64,000 nucleotides of DNA from Chlorella sorokiniana (Eukaryota; Chlorophyta; Trebouxiophyceae; Chlorellales; Chlorellaceae), in assembly GCA_025917655.1 (NCBI GenBank), contig CP084616.1, positions 62,001-126,000 on the forward strand, in the 5' to 3' direction. This document shows, piece after piece, positions 1-12,800 of this stretch; position 1 is the stretch's first letter; each line of letters begins with the position of its first letter. A model generated the notes under the pieces. The model ran no database searches. It was not told where the DNA came from and saw only the letters and a program-made list of their open reading frames with translations. The position numbers and the translations under genes are program-made.

Positions 1-3000
1 CCGCGCACCCGCCGATCCCATGCAGTACCGCGGTCACACCTTCAACGCCGTGGACACGCCGGGCCACGCCGACTTTGGTGGGGAGGTGGAGCGGTGAGCG
101 GGGTGCACCGTGGGCAGGGCGCCTGAAGTGGGCCTGACTTGAGCTGCCACATCAGGAGCTTGTGAGGGGAGGAGTCAAGCTGCTTTGAATCCTGCGCTTC
201 CCGCCGCGCGCGACTGCGGGGGCTGGCCAGCGCCAGCGCTTGGCGTGCGCATGTGCAGTGTGTGTGTGTGGGGGAAGGGGGCGCGCGCGCCAGGGCTAGC
301 CTTCGCATCGCCACATGCTCTGCTATGCTGTGCTCCCTGCTCTCTGAGACCACGCTGCGAGCGCTGCGCCCCCACATCGTGACCACAGCGTGCTGGGCAT
401 GGTGGATGGCGCTGTGCTTCTGGTGGACGCGTGTGAGGGGCCCCTCAGCCAGACCAAGTTTGTGGTGGAGAAGGCAATCGCGGGGGCTGAGGTAAGCGCT
501 GCCGGGCTGTGGGCGTGTCGCAGCAAAGCAGCATCGCTGCCAGCATGCTCCGGTAGGTCTTCGCCCCCAAAGGCAACCGTCCCCCCCACCCCCTCCCACC
601 CTTCCACCCCCCACCCCCCACACACACACACCTCCACCCCCACCCCCACTCCTAGGCCGCTGGTGGTGCTGAACAAGGTTGACCGCCCGGTGCCACGGAG
701 CGTCGCTGCGGCGAGGTGGAGTCAGGTGTGCGGGCATCCGTGGTTTGGCTGCCTGGTTGTTTTGACGGTTAGAGTCGCTTCCCACAACGCTGATTCGATC
801 ATCTCCGTGCCTGCCGCCGCTCCTCCTGTTGTTGTTGGGCTGAGGAGGGGGCGCCATGGCCCTCACCGCGTGCCACCACAGCCGCAGATGCTGCCCTGCC
901 AATCCCCAGCGTTTGCCGGTCAAGACCTCTCCCCGTGCCTCGCCTGCTGCCCCTCGCACAGCCCTGTTTGATGTCTTTGCCCAGCTGGGCGCCAGTGAGG
1001 AGCAGCTCGACTTCCCGGTGCTCTACGCCTCAGCCCGCCAGGGCTGGGCGGCGACTGCGCTGCCTCCGCCAGGCAGCGGCCCGCCTGCCCCCGAGGCCGC
1101 CTCCATGGCACCCTTGCTGGACGCCTTGCTGGCTCACGTGCCGCCGCCGCCCGCAGAGCGCGTCCAAGGTGGGCATGCCTGTGTTTGCGTGCATGTGTGC
1201 AGGCTGGGCGTGCTTGTCCCAGCATCATGCCGTGCCAACACACTGCCTCGGCACCCTTACCCCGCTCGCCTGCTGCACGCATTGCTGCGATGCGCCACAC
1301 GGCCCCTCCTGGCTGACTCGTCCTCTGGGCTGTGCGTTGTACTGCACTGGATACCGCAGATCCCTTCAGCTTCCTGGTGGTCATGGCGGAGCGGCACCCC
1401 TTCCTGGGCCGCCTGGCCACGGGGCGAGTGCACAGCGGCGCGGTGGCAGTGGGGGACCGCGTCAAGGTGCTGTGGCGCGACGGTGAGCGCCCCCTCTGTG
1501 CTGTTCTTGCAATTTGCTGTTCTGATGGCACCATCTCATTTTGTCGTCCTGGTGGCGGCAGGCATGGCAGGGAAGCCGGGGGCTGCCTGCCGGCTGCAGC
1601 AGGCTGCGACATTGCCCTGCCACAGCCCTGCATGCTCTCACTGGCCCGCTGCCGTTGCTGACAGCCCCCTCCACTGCGTGTGTGTGCGTCTCCCCCACCC
1701 ACCTGTCTTCCAGGCGGCCAGCAGGAGGGCTTCAAGGTCACCAAGCTGATGAAGCGCAGCGGCACAGCCACAGGTGGGCTTCCTCGGCTGGTTGGCGGGG
1801 CAGCCCTTGCCCTGGTTGCACACCGACACACAGCCCTCCAGTCCACACCCGTTTCTTTTCCCTACCCGCATGCTTTCATGGAATCTCACACACCAGGCAT
1901 TCGCAACCCATCCACCTGCATGGACGGCCCCCTATCCACACACACATGCGTTTCGGATCCCACTTCCTCTTGCCCACCCTGCAGTGGAGGTGGAGAGAGC
2001 GGTGGCAGGCGACATCGTTTCCCTGGCGGGCGCCCCAGCTGCGCGCATTGCCGACACAGTGGCGGCGCCGGAGGTGGCCGCTGCTCTTCCGCCAGGTGGG
2101 CCGACCGCGGTGCCGCAGCCGTTCTTGCCGCACGAGCTCTGCATCAGTGCAGGTTTCCGCTTCAAGTTAGTGCAGGGGCCGGCTGCGCCTCATCTGCTTG
2201 CCGCGAGATGTTATGCTGAGCTCACGCGCCCCACCCTTCCTCCTTTCCCTCACCCCGTCGCCATGCAGGTCGCATCGACCCGCCCACCCTCTCCATGGTC
2301 TTCTCCCCCAACACCTCGCCGCTGGCGGGGCGCGAGGGCAGCCAGCTGACGGGCTCTAAGATCGGCGAGCGGCTGATGGTGGGCTGGGGTCGGGCTGGGG
2401 AGCGCGTGTACTCGTGTGGATCGGCGGCTGGATGGGGTCTGTGGGAGGGGTGAGGGAAGGGGGCACTGCGCGAGAAAACGGGTTCTCAGAGCCCCTGGGC
2501 TGGTCTGTGCTGATAGGGGTGCTGCACTTGCAGTGCACGTGCGCATGCTTCCTCTTGCACGTCTGTCAAGCGTGCCTCCCCATCCACCCATCCATGGACA
2601 CACCACACACCCATCATCACCCGCCCACGCACCCGCCCACTACGAAACAGGCCGAGGCGGAGGGCAACGTGTCGCTGCGGGTACACCCCGTTGAGGGCGG
2701 CGGCGGCGAGAGCTTCGAGGTACAGGCGCGCGGCGAGCTGCAGCTGGGCCTGCTCATAGGTGGGGACGGGCTGCCGGGCGGGGAGTGCGCTGCCTCCTCC
2801 CATGTGTGAGCTCCTGTGCGTGGCGGCATGCTGCCCATGCAAGATGGGTGGGAGGGGAGAGCAGCGCTTGCCATGCTGCAGTTTTGCTTCGCCTTCCCCA
2901 GCCACGGTCAAACCCCCACACCATGGCGTGGTGCTGCAACCCCCACACCAAACACAGAAAACATGCGGCGAGAGGGCTTTGAGCTGTCGGTGTCGCCGCC

Positions 3001-5523
3001 GCGAGTCGTTCTGCGCCAGGAGGAGGGTGGTGAGCGCCAGGCTGGCATGCATTCGCCCTTCGCCCCTGTTGCTGCTGCCGCCCTCACGTTCCCATTGATT
3101 ATGCCTCGCACGCTTGGTTTGGGCCGGCATATGATTGCCATGCCGGTCAGCCCGCTTGGCCGCCTCCCCCTGGCGGGCTCAGTGGCTTCACCTGCACGGT
3201 TTTCGCCCCCCCCCACTTTTTCCCCGGCCTGTTGCCGCCCTGCAACCGTCTCCCACCTTGTCTACCCCTTCCCTTCTCATTTCCGCCCGCTGCTCCCCGC
3301 TGTCAGGACGCCCTGTCTTGGACCCGCCAGTGCAACCCTAATTTTACCCGCTAAACGCATGCCCATCGCCTGTCTGCAGGGCGTCGGCTGGAGCCTCTGG
3401 AGGAGGTTGTGTGCGAGGTGGAGGACGAACACACGGGCGAGGTCATCGAGGCGGTGACGTTGCGCAAGGGAGAGGTGCGCGCCATTCGGGGTTCCACTCA
3501 GCTCTTGCTTTATGCGCTTTTCCTGCTGGAACGCCATTTTGGCCTGCAACTTATGTGGTTGCGGAGCTGCCAGCCCAAAGAAGTTGCCACCATTGCGCTG
3601 CCCCTGGACGCTGAAGCTGCTGCTGAAGCAGCCGTCGATGGGCGCATTGGCCTCAGTGCACACTTGCAGGCGTGCCTGCTCAGCTTCTCCCTGTCGCCCG
3701 TCCCTTGCGCTGCCGCTTCAGCCCCACCCTCCCCACCCACTCACCCTCCCCACCCCCCACCCCCCAGCTGCTCGAGATGCTCCCCCTGGAGGGCGAGGGC
3801 GGCAGCGCCTAGTGTTTGAGGCGCCGGCGCGGGGCCTCATCGGCTTCCGCGCCGCCTTTGCGGCAGTCACGCGCGGCACCGGCGTCCTGCACAGAGCCTT
3901 CTCGCGGTGGGGGCCTGTGCCGCCCGTGCACCCTGCCTGCGCCGCCCACACTCCCCGCTGCGCAGCTTGCACATGCCGGCTACAGGCAGCGGGGTGTGCA
4001 TGTCTGCCGTGGCTGTGCATGCGGGTGTGGTGCGGGCGGGCGGGGTGTGATGGGTGAATGTGTGGTTGGGGCGTTTCTGTGCCGATCCGAGGGCGACAGG
4101 CATCCGCCTTTGGCTGAGCCCGCCGCAACTCTATGCCTCCCGCTCTCCACGCTCTGCACCGGCAGGTATGGGCCCTACCGTGGCGGGCTGGACCGAGTGC
4201 GCAAGGGGGCGCTCATCTCGGTTGCAGGCAAGCAGCAGCCCCTGCGGCCGCACGCCAGCAGCGCTCCGCTGACAATGTCCTGCTCGCCCTCGTCGCGTGC
4301 ACGGCGGAGCGCCAGGGGCGTGCAGCTTGTCCAGACGGCTGCCTCTTCCAGCCTGCTCGCCGGGCCCCAGGCCCCCGCTCATGTTGCGCGGGGCTGCATC
4401 CTGCGTCGACGTATTCAGAGAGCATTGCTGCCCCTGTCCCCCGGCTGCGTGCTCATTCAGCCCCCCGTCCCCCTCGCTGACTTTATCCCTGCAGGCGGGC
4501 GGGCCACAGGCTATGCTCTAACTGCCCTGGAGCCGCGGGGCGTGCTGTTTGTGGAGCCGGCGGCGGAGGTGTACGAGGGGATGGTGGTGGGGAGCACAGC
4601 AGGCACGCGCGGGTGGAGGGGGCGGTGGTGGTGTATGTTTTTGTGAGTGTGTGTGTGGTGGTGGTGGTGGTGGTGAGTGTGTGTGTGGTGGTGGTGGTGG
4701 TGGTGAGTGTGTGTGTGGTGGTGGTGGTGGTGGTGTGTGTGTGTGTGTGGTGTGTGGTGGGGGAGGGAAGGTGGGGGCAGGGAAGAGGCTACTGCGTACT
4801 TGTGACTGAGCGTCACCAACGGCACGCAGCCCGACGACGGCAGCACAACACGCTCGCACGGATGCGCACACTCACACCGCCCCAGCGTCGATGCCCCCCC
4901 AATCACCGCAGGGAGTCCGACCTGGAGGTGAACCCGGTGCGTGAGAAGAAGCTGACCAACGTGCGCAACACGGGGTCGGAGGAGAAGGTGGCGCTGGCGC
5001 GCCGCGGGCGCTCACGCTGGAGGACGCCATCGGGTGGGGGCTGTGGGGGTGCTCTGGGCTGTATGGGGTTGCTCTGGGCTGTATGGGTGTGCTCTGGGGC
5101 ATGCCGCCGCCTGCCTGCTTGCCCTTGGGCTGCCGCCAGGCTTAGCGGCCTGGCTAAAGCCCAGTCGGGAGCTCCCAGCCAGGCATGCCGCTGGGGAAGG
5201 GAGCCGCACCCCAAGCCTCTGTCAGCAGCCGTCGCCTGTGCAGCAGCTGCTGTTGCCGCCCTTGGCAGAGGCTGCGGCTGTTGTTGCCACCCTTGCAAGG
5301 CTTGCAAGGCCAATTGGCAGGGGGTGCGGCTGGTTGTTGTTTTAACAACTCCAAGTTTTTTCATCCATGGGATCACTACCCCCTCCCCATGCCCAGGTAT
5401 GTCGCCGCCGACGAGCTCATCGAGGTGACCCCCACCCGGCTGCGCTTGCGCAAGCGCACGCTCGAGGCGGGGATGCGCCGCCAGCAGCGGCGGCGGGACG
5501 AGGCGCTGGCGGCCGCCGCCTGA
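1..5523 (+). CDS. typA: TypA/BipA-family translational GTPase, left end missing
   Basis: This is a ribosome-associated GTPase of the elongation-factor family, probably acting in the chloroplast as in other green plants. The window opens inside the G domain. The G3 motif [14 protein letters not shown] is at about 50-93 and the G4 motif NKVDRP at about 670-690. Clear exons are 1-93, 389-491, 656-725, 962-1168, 1360-1482, 1714-1773, 1985-2095, 2269-2378, 2651-2759, 2958-3026 and from 3380; the C-terminal domain includes ARGLIGFR near 3830 and the protein ends in a basic tail with TGA at 5521-5523. Most junctions are GT-AG and in phase. The frame breaks without an intron near 690, 3800 and 5000, each explained by one missing base, and the 491/656 junction is also out of phase. 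The transit peptide and first exons lie outside the window. The family call is firm; intactness is not. Confidence 0.93.
4643..4741 (+). repeat. 30-bp minisatellite in a TypA intron
   Basis: About three tandem copies of a 30-base unit made of GTGAGTGTGTGTGTG followed by GGT triplets start at 4643, 4673 and 4703. The array lies in the intron after the exon ending in MVVG. Each unit carries a GTGAGT-like 5' splice-site sequence, so the donor of this intron cannot be fixed by eye. Confidence 0.85.
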
Positions 5524-6147
5524 CCGGGGTGCTCACATGGGCAGACGCGTTGGATGGTTTGGCTGGCAGAGGCGCTTGGGCAGAACTGGGTTCGCATGCG
5601 GCTGGGAAGTGAGGTTGGCTCTGCCGGCAGCTGCTGGGCTCGTCATGCCGATATGTCTTTGACCGTTACCTGATCTACCTATTCTCATTCTTTCTTGACT
5701 GCGCATCTGTGCTCAGCACTGCACTCTGCGCGCTTGCAACCCTCCAGCAGCCAGCTGCATCAAGCGGTGCTGGCAGCCCCCACGCCAGCCCATGCCAGCC
5801 TCGCTCGCTTGTATTGGGTCCTGCGCTGCCGCTGTTCCACGAGCGCCTTGCCGCCGCCTGGCGGGCATGAATGCGTCCATACGATTGATCTGAGGTCACC
5901 GCGTGTGTGAAAAGCGAGCAAAAGGCAATCAAAGTGGATAGGAAATGAAAGTACTAAGTATGAGGAATCATAATCAGGTCCTGCCACATATTGGCAGCGA
6001 GTTGTGGGCCAGACACAGAGAGGAAACTGGTGCGAGAAAGCAGGAAGGGAATAGCTAGTGGGTGGGTGGGTGGGTGGGGGAGATGTGCTGCGCGGACTGG
6101 AACAGCCGCTGCTGCCACCGGGCAACGGCCCAGCCATCCCCGGCAGC
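5524..6147. other. Convergent 3' intergenic region between typA and the carrier gene
   Basis: This is the space between two converging stop codons. I see no further coding segment. A run of GGGT repeats lies at about 6058-6080. The stretch around 5880-6060 is visibly more AT-rich than the genes, as expected for 3' untranslated sequence. I found no clear TGTAA in either orientation. Confidence 0.6.
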
Positions 6148-8813
6148 TCACTGCGCCGCCGCCGCCGCCGCCGCCGCTCCGCTGCGCAGCACCCCGCCCT
6201 GCGCCGCCGCCTGCCGCTCCTCCCCTTGCTGCTGCTCCCGCTGCTGCGTGCCCCAGCGGGCCAGCCCGCGCTTCACGCTCTCGTACGTCAGCCAGGTGAC
6301 TGCCGAGCCGGTGGACATGGTGGCGACGCGGGCGGCCATGCCTCGGGTGAAGCCCCGCAGGCCCTCCTCCGCGTGCAGCTGGCGGCAGACCTGCAAGGGT
6401 GGGTGGGTGGGTGGATGAGTGGGTGGGGGTGGGGGGATTAAAAGGTGGTGGTTGGGGTGCATGGATGGGCCGGTGGGGTGAAGGGCAAGGGTAAAGAGGG
6501 AGCTATTCCCATGCCTGACGAACGTGAGCGACGCAGCGACAGCGGCGGAGCGGCAGCAGCAGCTGCCTGGGGCGCCCATGCGCTGTTGCGCTGGGCTACC
6601 TGCGGCGGGCGCAGGTGATTTGCCACAGGGCCCCGCACCTGCCAGGCAGTGAGCTGCGCCCCTCCGCCGCCGGCGGCACCTCGGTTGGAAAGCACTTGCA
6701 GCCGCGTCTTGGCGACGTCGATGGGGTGGGTGCAGATGGAGGCGGCGGCGGAGCAGACCGCCGAGCAGAGCGGGAAGCTCCACAGCGGCAGCACCTGCGG
6801 TTGAAAGGGCAGCCAGCCAGCCAGGCAGTTGCCACTTCATCAGTCGCAGCAAGCAGCGTCCGCAGCCCTTCTTCAAGCTGCGCCCCCACAGACCGCGGCA
6901 CTGAGTATGTCGCCGGCTGGTGCGGCAACCGGCAGCGGCTGCTTGAGGGCAGGCTGAACACAATTCCAGCGGCAGCGGCACCTGCAGCATCGGAGGGTCG
7001 GCCACCACCCGCACGCCGTCAGCGGTCTGCGGGGGGGGCAAGAAATGTGTGAGGATGGGTGAGTGAGTGGGGTGGGGGATGGGATCGCATTTCAGGGAAT
7101 GGAGGTGGCCAAAGCAGCAGGGGGAATGCGTGAAGGCTGGAGGGCAGCAAGGCATGCAAGCACGGCGGGGCCTGCACGCCTTCCGCCCTGCTTCCCTGTC
7201 ATCCGCAACCCCACCACCCTCGCCCACCGCCCACCGCCCCAGCCCCAGGAAAAAGAGATTACGATGCAACCCTTTTCCTACCTGGCTGACGTCGGCGGCG
7301 GCGTGGGTGCGGGCCAGCTGCCAGCGGTACACGCGCCGCTTGGCCGCCTCGTACAGCGGGATGTACAGCAGGTTCCAGGGCAGCCACAGCGCGTTCATGG
7401 CAGCATAGCCCCGGAAAAAGCCTGCAGGCGGGCGGGCAGGGAGCGATGGATGCGTGCGCATGAGGGGCAGGCTTCAGTTGCTGAAGCTGACGGGGTTGAA
7501 GGCCAGGCAGCGGCGGCAGGCAAAGGGGTCAACAGGCCGAGGCCTGCGGCGGCCCCGTGCAGGCCGCTTTGGGGGTGCAGCAGGCCGCCAAAAACGGCAC
7601 AGGGGCAGCCAGATCCAGCTCGCTGCACGCATACACTGACAGCAGAGGAGCACACGCTGCTGCAGCCAAGGGCAAGCTCAGCACCCCACGCTCCCCCACA
7701 GCCACCCACCCGGCAGCCCCGCCGCCGCGTAAACCTGGCGCACGGCGTTGAGCGGCGACACCTGGGTGCCAGGCGCAAGCACCTGCTGCGTCTGCACCCG
7801 CTGCTTGACGATGTCGATGGGGCAGAAGGCCACGCCCGCAACGGTCTGTGGTGGGGGTGGGGAGGCGGGGAAAACGAAGGGCTGGGTTCGCGGGCCAGGA
7901 AAGCGCAGGGGAGTGCGGTAGGGAAATCGGGACAAGCCCAGCGGCGAGGCCGCGAACACGGCAGGGCGGCGGTGGGGCCACCCCTGTCCACCCTCCACCC
8001 CTCCACATGTTGTTCTGCAGTTAACGATGGAGAATCAGGAAAGCTGCCCCATTCAGCCCCACCTGGGCCACCAAGGCTGCTGTAAGGTCTGCCGCCAGGC
8101 CGCCGCCCTCAGGAGCCACACGCTTGCCCAGCTCGTATCCGCTGCAACGGGGGGGGAGCGGGGGGCATGAGGGGCGCAGTAAGGGGCGCAGGGGTTTGAG
8201 GGGGAGTTGCAGGCAGCTCTGAGCCGCTGGAAAGTTTGCAGCCTTGCCTTGGCCACGCTATTGCCTGCCTGCCCTGCCCTGCACCTCTTCCTATTTCACA
8301 CCCGCCCACCACTACATCATGCCCCCCCCCCCCCCACACACTCTACCCCCCTCACCCCCCACACACACACACCAGCCACCTCACCCCATGCAGGCCCCCA
8401 CGCAACCACATCCCCACCCGCACACCTAAAGTAGCACATGTTGGCGGGGATGACGGTGAGCAGGATGCCGCCAAAGCCGCGGTAGAAGCCGGGCACGCCC
8501 TGCCAGGCGGGTGCGCAGCATGAGGGGCGGTTGCAGCGGTGGTGGCGGAGCTGCAGTCCCAATGCTGCTGATCATCAAAGTTGAGCGTGGCCATCCTCAT
8601 TCAGTATTGAATCTGGCCTCACAGTTTGTCGGCCCACCGCAGGGCACAGTAGTAGCAGCAGCAGCGGCAGCGCAGCATGCAGGGCACCGCGGCAGCCCAT
8701 CGCACCTCGCGTGCCGCGATCTTCGCAAATGCGTCCAGAGTGCTGCGATACACCACGCTGCTGCCGCCTGCACCCTGCACCTGCAGCCGTGCCTTGACGG
8801 TGTCCGGAGGATC
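6148..8813 (-). CDS. Mitochondrial carrier (SLC25) family transporter, 5' end not found
   Basis: This encodes a six-helix carrier of the SLC25 family, which usually moves metabolites across the inner mitochondrial membrane. All three signature motifs are visible: PDTVKARLQ in exon 8706-8813, CPIDIVKQRVQ in exon 7710-7845 and HPIDVAKTRLQ in exon 6639-6794. Other exons are 8426-8499 (GFYRGFGGILLTVIPANM), 8063-8141, 7281-7421 (FFRGYAAMNALWLPWN), 6981-7026 and 6148-6390, the last ending in an Ala/Gln-rich tail with TGA at 6148-6150. The first transmembrane helix and start codon should lie upstream of 8813, but I could not find a convincing exon there. The substrate cannot be told from the sequence. 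An amino-acid or S-adenosylmethionine-type carrier is possible, but that is a guess. Confidence 0.86.
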
Positions 8814-9826
8814 TGCGGCAGCAAAGGGATGGAGTGTGGGGCTGGAGGGGGCATCCAGCAGCGGCGAGGCCCCACGGCGGCGGCAGGCACCACACTGTGG
8901 CTGCGCACTGGCCTGACATGGATTGCACTACGGGCGCCCAAAGTAAGAGGCTTTAACAAAGGTGCATTCAAGCTCAAGACGGCACCCACAAGTGAACAGC
9001 CGCGACATGATGGCGAGCTGGCGCCGGCGGCGAGAGCATGCCATGGCGGGGGTGGTGCGTGTGTGTCCATTGCGCCGATCAATACGGCGCCCCGCCTTCA
9101 CTTCAGAATGCGGCGCACGAGACAGCCTGCTGCTGGTGAGTGGTTTCTGTCCGGGCTGGTGGCTTTGGCGGCGGCGCCTGCGGCTGCCTTTGTTGTTCAA
9201 AGATTAAAACCTGAACGTGTATCATATCCAAGAAAATGGGCGGCTGAGATTAATCAGGCGTCCGACTTGCAGTCCAGCCCGACGCTGCTGTGCGCGAAGG
9301 GCGGTCAGCCGCGGGCATGCAACATGCCTGGGGGCGTCCACGGTGCCTCACTCGGTGCTCAGTGCCAACTCAGGTAACAGAAGAGCAGTCAAAAGTGTGG
9401 AAAACTTTCAAGGGGATGAGGGCGCGAGGAAGTCGAAGCTACTGAAAGCGTGCTCTGACCGCAGTAGCAGGCAAACTCATGTGCCCTTCCCGGCAGCCGT
9501 TCAGTGTTCAGTGCCGATAGGCAGCGAGCCATGCCCGACCGTTTATGCATCATTGTGCAATCACGGTTGAGTGGAACCTTGAGTTTGGGGCCATGCCAGA
9601 GCTGGCGGGCAGACTTGGTGGGCAGCGCCCAAAACCTGCTGCGCCCGAAGTGCCGCCACATGCCAGACCTTCCATCAGGGCACCTGCGGATGAGCACGTC
9701 GCCCCGTTTCCCGTGACCGCATCACAGTTTTGGTGGCTTTCATGAGAAAAATCCCCTGCCGGGCGTCGTCCCGGCAAGCTGTGTAGGCCTGGGCAGGGTG
9801 TCGCTGACGCTGAAGGGCCGCATGAT
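8814..9826. other. Divergent intergenic region between the carrier and the RAP-domain gene
   Basis: This region should contain the missing first exon or exons of the carrier (minus) and the promoter of the RAP-domain gene (plus). Open frames exist on both strands, but none shows a recognisable domain or helix. The part from 9200 to 9750 is less GC-rich than its surroundings. No TATA element could be assigned with confidence. Confidence 0.5.
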
Positions 9827-12800
9827 ATGGCGCACGCCTGCGTTGCAACCGCTTCCCACGGGCCGGTGGTGGCAGCCGGAGTGCTGTCGTCACCGCCGCA
9901 CTTGTGGGCCTGCCGCCTGCGGCCGGCGGTTTGTGCCGCTGCAAAGCAGGATCTAGCGGGGAATGCAGACACGGGCGATCGTGCGACAAGCGACAGCAAT
10001 GCCAGCGCGACCAGTGTGTCTCGTGACAGCCAAACCACGCGCGCTGCGCCCGTCCAAGGGCCGCCCAGAGCCCTCACGGCGGTGGGTGGCGGCGGCGGCG
10101 AGGGGGAGCACGATGCTCACAAGCAGCTCAACGCCCGCATCTGCGCCGCCAGCTCAGCAGACGAGGTTCTGGCGGAGGTGGGTGCTGGCGGGCAGCGCCT
10201 CGTCAACTTCAACATGGTCAACGCCGTCACCGCCTTCCACCGCCTCGCCAAGGCGAGCTGGGTGCTGCACTCTGGGTGCTGCTGTGCATGCCTGCCTGAG
10301 ATGGCATGCTTCATGCTTGCCTAGTTTGCCTGTCATTGCTTGCGCGACGACACGGTTGGACAGGCTGAACGTCGGTTGCAACCGTCTTTTCTTTGTTGAA
10401 ACAGTCAGCCTTGCTCCCACACCTGCAGCACGGCATGCGGCTGCCGCCCGGCGCGCAGCCTGAGGTGGCAGCGCACCCCGCAGCCAGCAAACTTGTGGCC
10501 TGGCTGGAGGCTGCGCTAGCCGGCGGCGCGCGGCTCAGCGAGATGGAGGCGGCGCAGCTGCTGTGGGCGCACGCACAGCTGCGGCACGGCTCCCCCACGC
10601 TCGTCGATGCCGTCTACGCGCAGCTGGATGGCGCTGTGGTGCTCACCCGCGCCGGCACCAGCAGCGGCAGCAGCAGCGCCGCAGACGACGCCGGCAGCAG
10701 GGGCGGCGACGCCGCGGAAGGCAGCAGCAGCGGCGGCGGCCCGCCCATGCGCTTGAGCGGCGGCTCCGCCGCCGTCATGCTCGCCTATGCCATGGTGCGC
10801 CTGCAGCGGCCGCACGAGGAGCTGCTGGGGAAGGTGGTGGCCGCACTGCTGTCGGATGACAGCGGTGATGGCGGGAAGCTGCGCGGAAGCCGGCACCGCA
10901 GCAGGAGCGGCAGGCGGAGGGACCTGAAGGAGGAGGCGTGCGGCGGCCGGAACGGGAGGGGCTGGGGGCAGAGAAGCAGCCGCGGCGGGGCATCAGCCTG
11001 GCCAACTTGGACCCTCGAAGCCTCTGCCTGCTGGTGTGGAGCCTGGCTCACTTGCAGCGCTGCCCCCGCGCCTGCTGACGGCGGCGTGCGCGCGGCTGCT
11101 GCGCTGCGGCTTGCACCAGTGCAGCGTGCAAAGCATGACGCAGGTGCTGACAGCCATGGACCTTGTGGAGGGCGGCAGCTGGGACCAGCCGCTGGTGGAG
11201 GCGGTCTGCGCTGAGCTGGCAGGGCGGCAGCACGCTGCGCAACCACAGCGTGACGAGCCGCCGGCCGGAGGCAGGCGTCGGCATCAGCAGGAGCTGGCGG
11301 GGGCTGCCGTGCGGCCTGGCAGCCCCAAGCTGCAGCGGAGGCTACCGCTGCAGCAGCAGGGGTGGCGCCGTTCCGGCTGAACGAAATCGACGCCGCCATC
11401 CTGGCCCGCTGCCTCACCCTGGCCTGGCAGGCGGCGGTGGCGGCATCCCTGACGGCGCCACCGCCACTGAGAGCCGGCAGGCGATGGGCCGTGCTCTGCA
11501 GCGGCACGTGGCTGAGAGCCCCGCGCGGCGTGCCGCCTTGCGCCTGCTGCTGGCCACCGCGCAGCGTCTGGCGCCGCGCCTGCGCGTGCACAGCCTGTCA
11601 GGTGGGAGGCAGCTGCGCGATTGCGGTTGGGAGGCAGCTGAAAGCTGGCAGGTGCCACTGGTGCCTGCAAATTGCATGGATGCTGCAACTCCTCCTGCTC
11701 AGCACGCAGCTGATCCTCTCTGTCTGCTCTACCCCTTGCTTTTGCAAGCAAGCTGCATGTTTACAAGGTGCTCCTTGTGCGTTTAAAACATTGGCCTGCT
11801 TCCATCCACCTATCTCCCACCCCGCACACCCGCCCGCGGCCCCTGCCCTCCCCTGCCCCTGTGTCGCCGCAGCCCTGGCCTACTCCTTTGCCTGCCTGGG
11901 CAGCTGCCCCCCGAGCTCCTGGAAGCGCTGGCTGAGCGAGCGGTGCAGCTGGAGCGGGAGATGGATGCGCAGGTGGGGCCTTGCCAGCGGCGGGGCGGGA
12001 GTGGGTGGTGATGTGAACGGGGGCGGAAACCGCGGGCACAAATTGATGCTGCTGCACAGGCTGCGCTCAGGACTGCTGCCCAGACGGTCCGCCCAGCAAT
12101 GCAAACAGACTGCATGATCCGGATGTGCAAGGCCTGCACAGCAATCAGCAACCGACTGCCGCCTGCATCCCACGTTTCGTTGCCGTCTCCTCACAGGCAG
12201 TGGCCAGCCTGTCCTGGGCGTACTGCACGCTGCGGTACGATCATCCGCAGCTGTACGCAAGCCTGGCGGCTGCGTCGCTGCGCCTGCTGGGGTGCGATGG
12301 AGAACCGGAGCCGGATGGGGGCTACGGGCACGAGAGCACAGCACAGGCACAGACTGACGGCAGCAGCCCTGGCCCGGGAGCATTTGCCGGCGGGCAGCAG
12401 CCTTCCGCCGGTGCTTTACCCGGCGGTACCAGCAAAGGCAGCAGCGCTGATGGCGGAGGTTTCAACGCGCAGACGGTGTCTGTGGTGCTGCACAGCTTCG
12501 CGTCGGCCAACCGCTGCAGCTCTCCCCAGCAACGGCGCCTCGTGGCGGCGCTGGCCGCGCGGGCAGAGGCAGTGCTGCCCGACTTTTCGCCGCAGGGGCT
12601 CAGCAACCTGGCCTGGGGGCTGACCGTGGCGGCGTGCTACCCGCCGCAGGTGTGCATGTGGGGTGTGGTGGGGTGTGGGTCAATTTGCTGCAGTGTCATG
12701 TATGTCCGCCCTCCAGCATTCCTATCTGCTTATTCCTTTGCTTGGCGCTTCCTCAGCCGGGAACGCGCCTTCTTCATCCACCCACCGATCCACTACCATG

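Noticed and set aside
4643-4741. CRISPR-like array of three repeats
   Set aside because: The units are adjacent with no unique spacers, and the host is a eukaryote.
4511-4906. His/Thr-repeat protein frame on minus
   Set aside because: It is the complement of the GT/GGT minisatellite in a TypA intron.
6148-7461. 437-residue open frame on minus
   Set aside because: It reads through two introns of the carrier gene; only the ends match exons.
10516-11591. Long minus-strand frames opposite the RAP-domain gene
   Set aside because: They are shadow frames of GC-rich coding sequence; no domain is visible.
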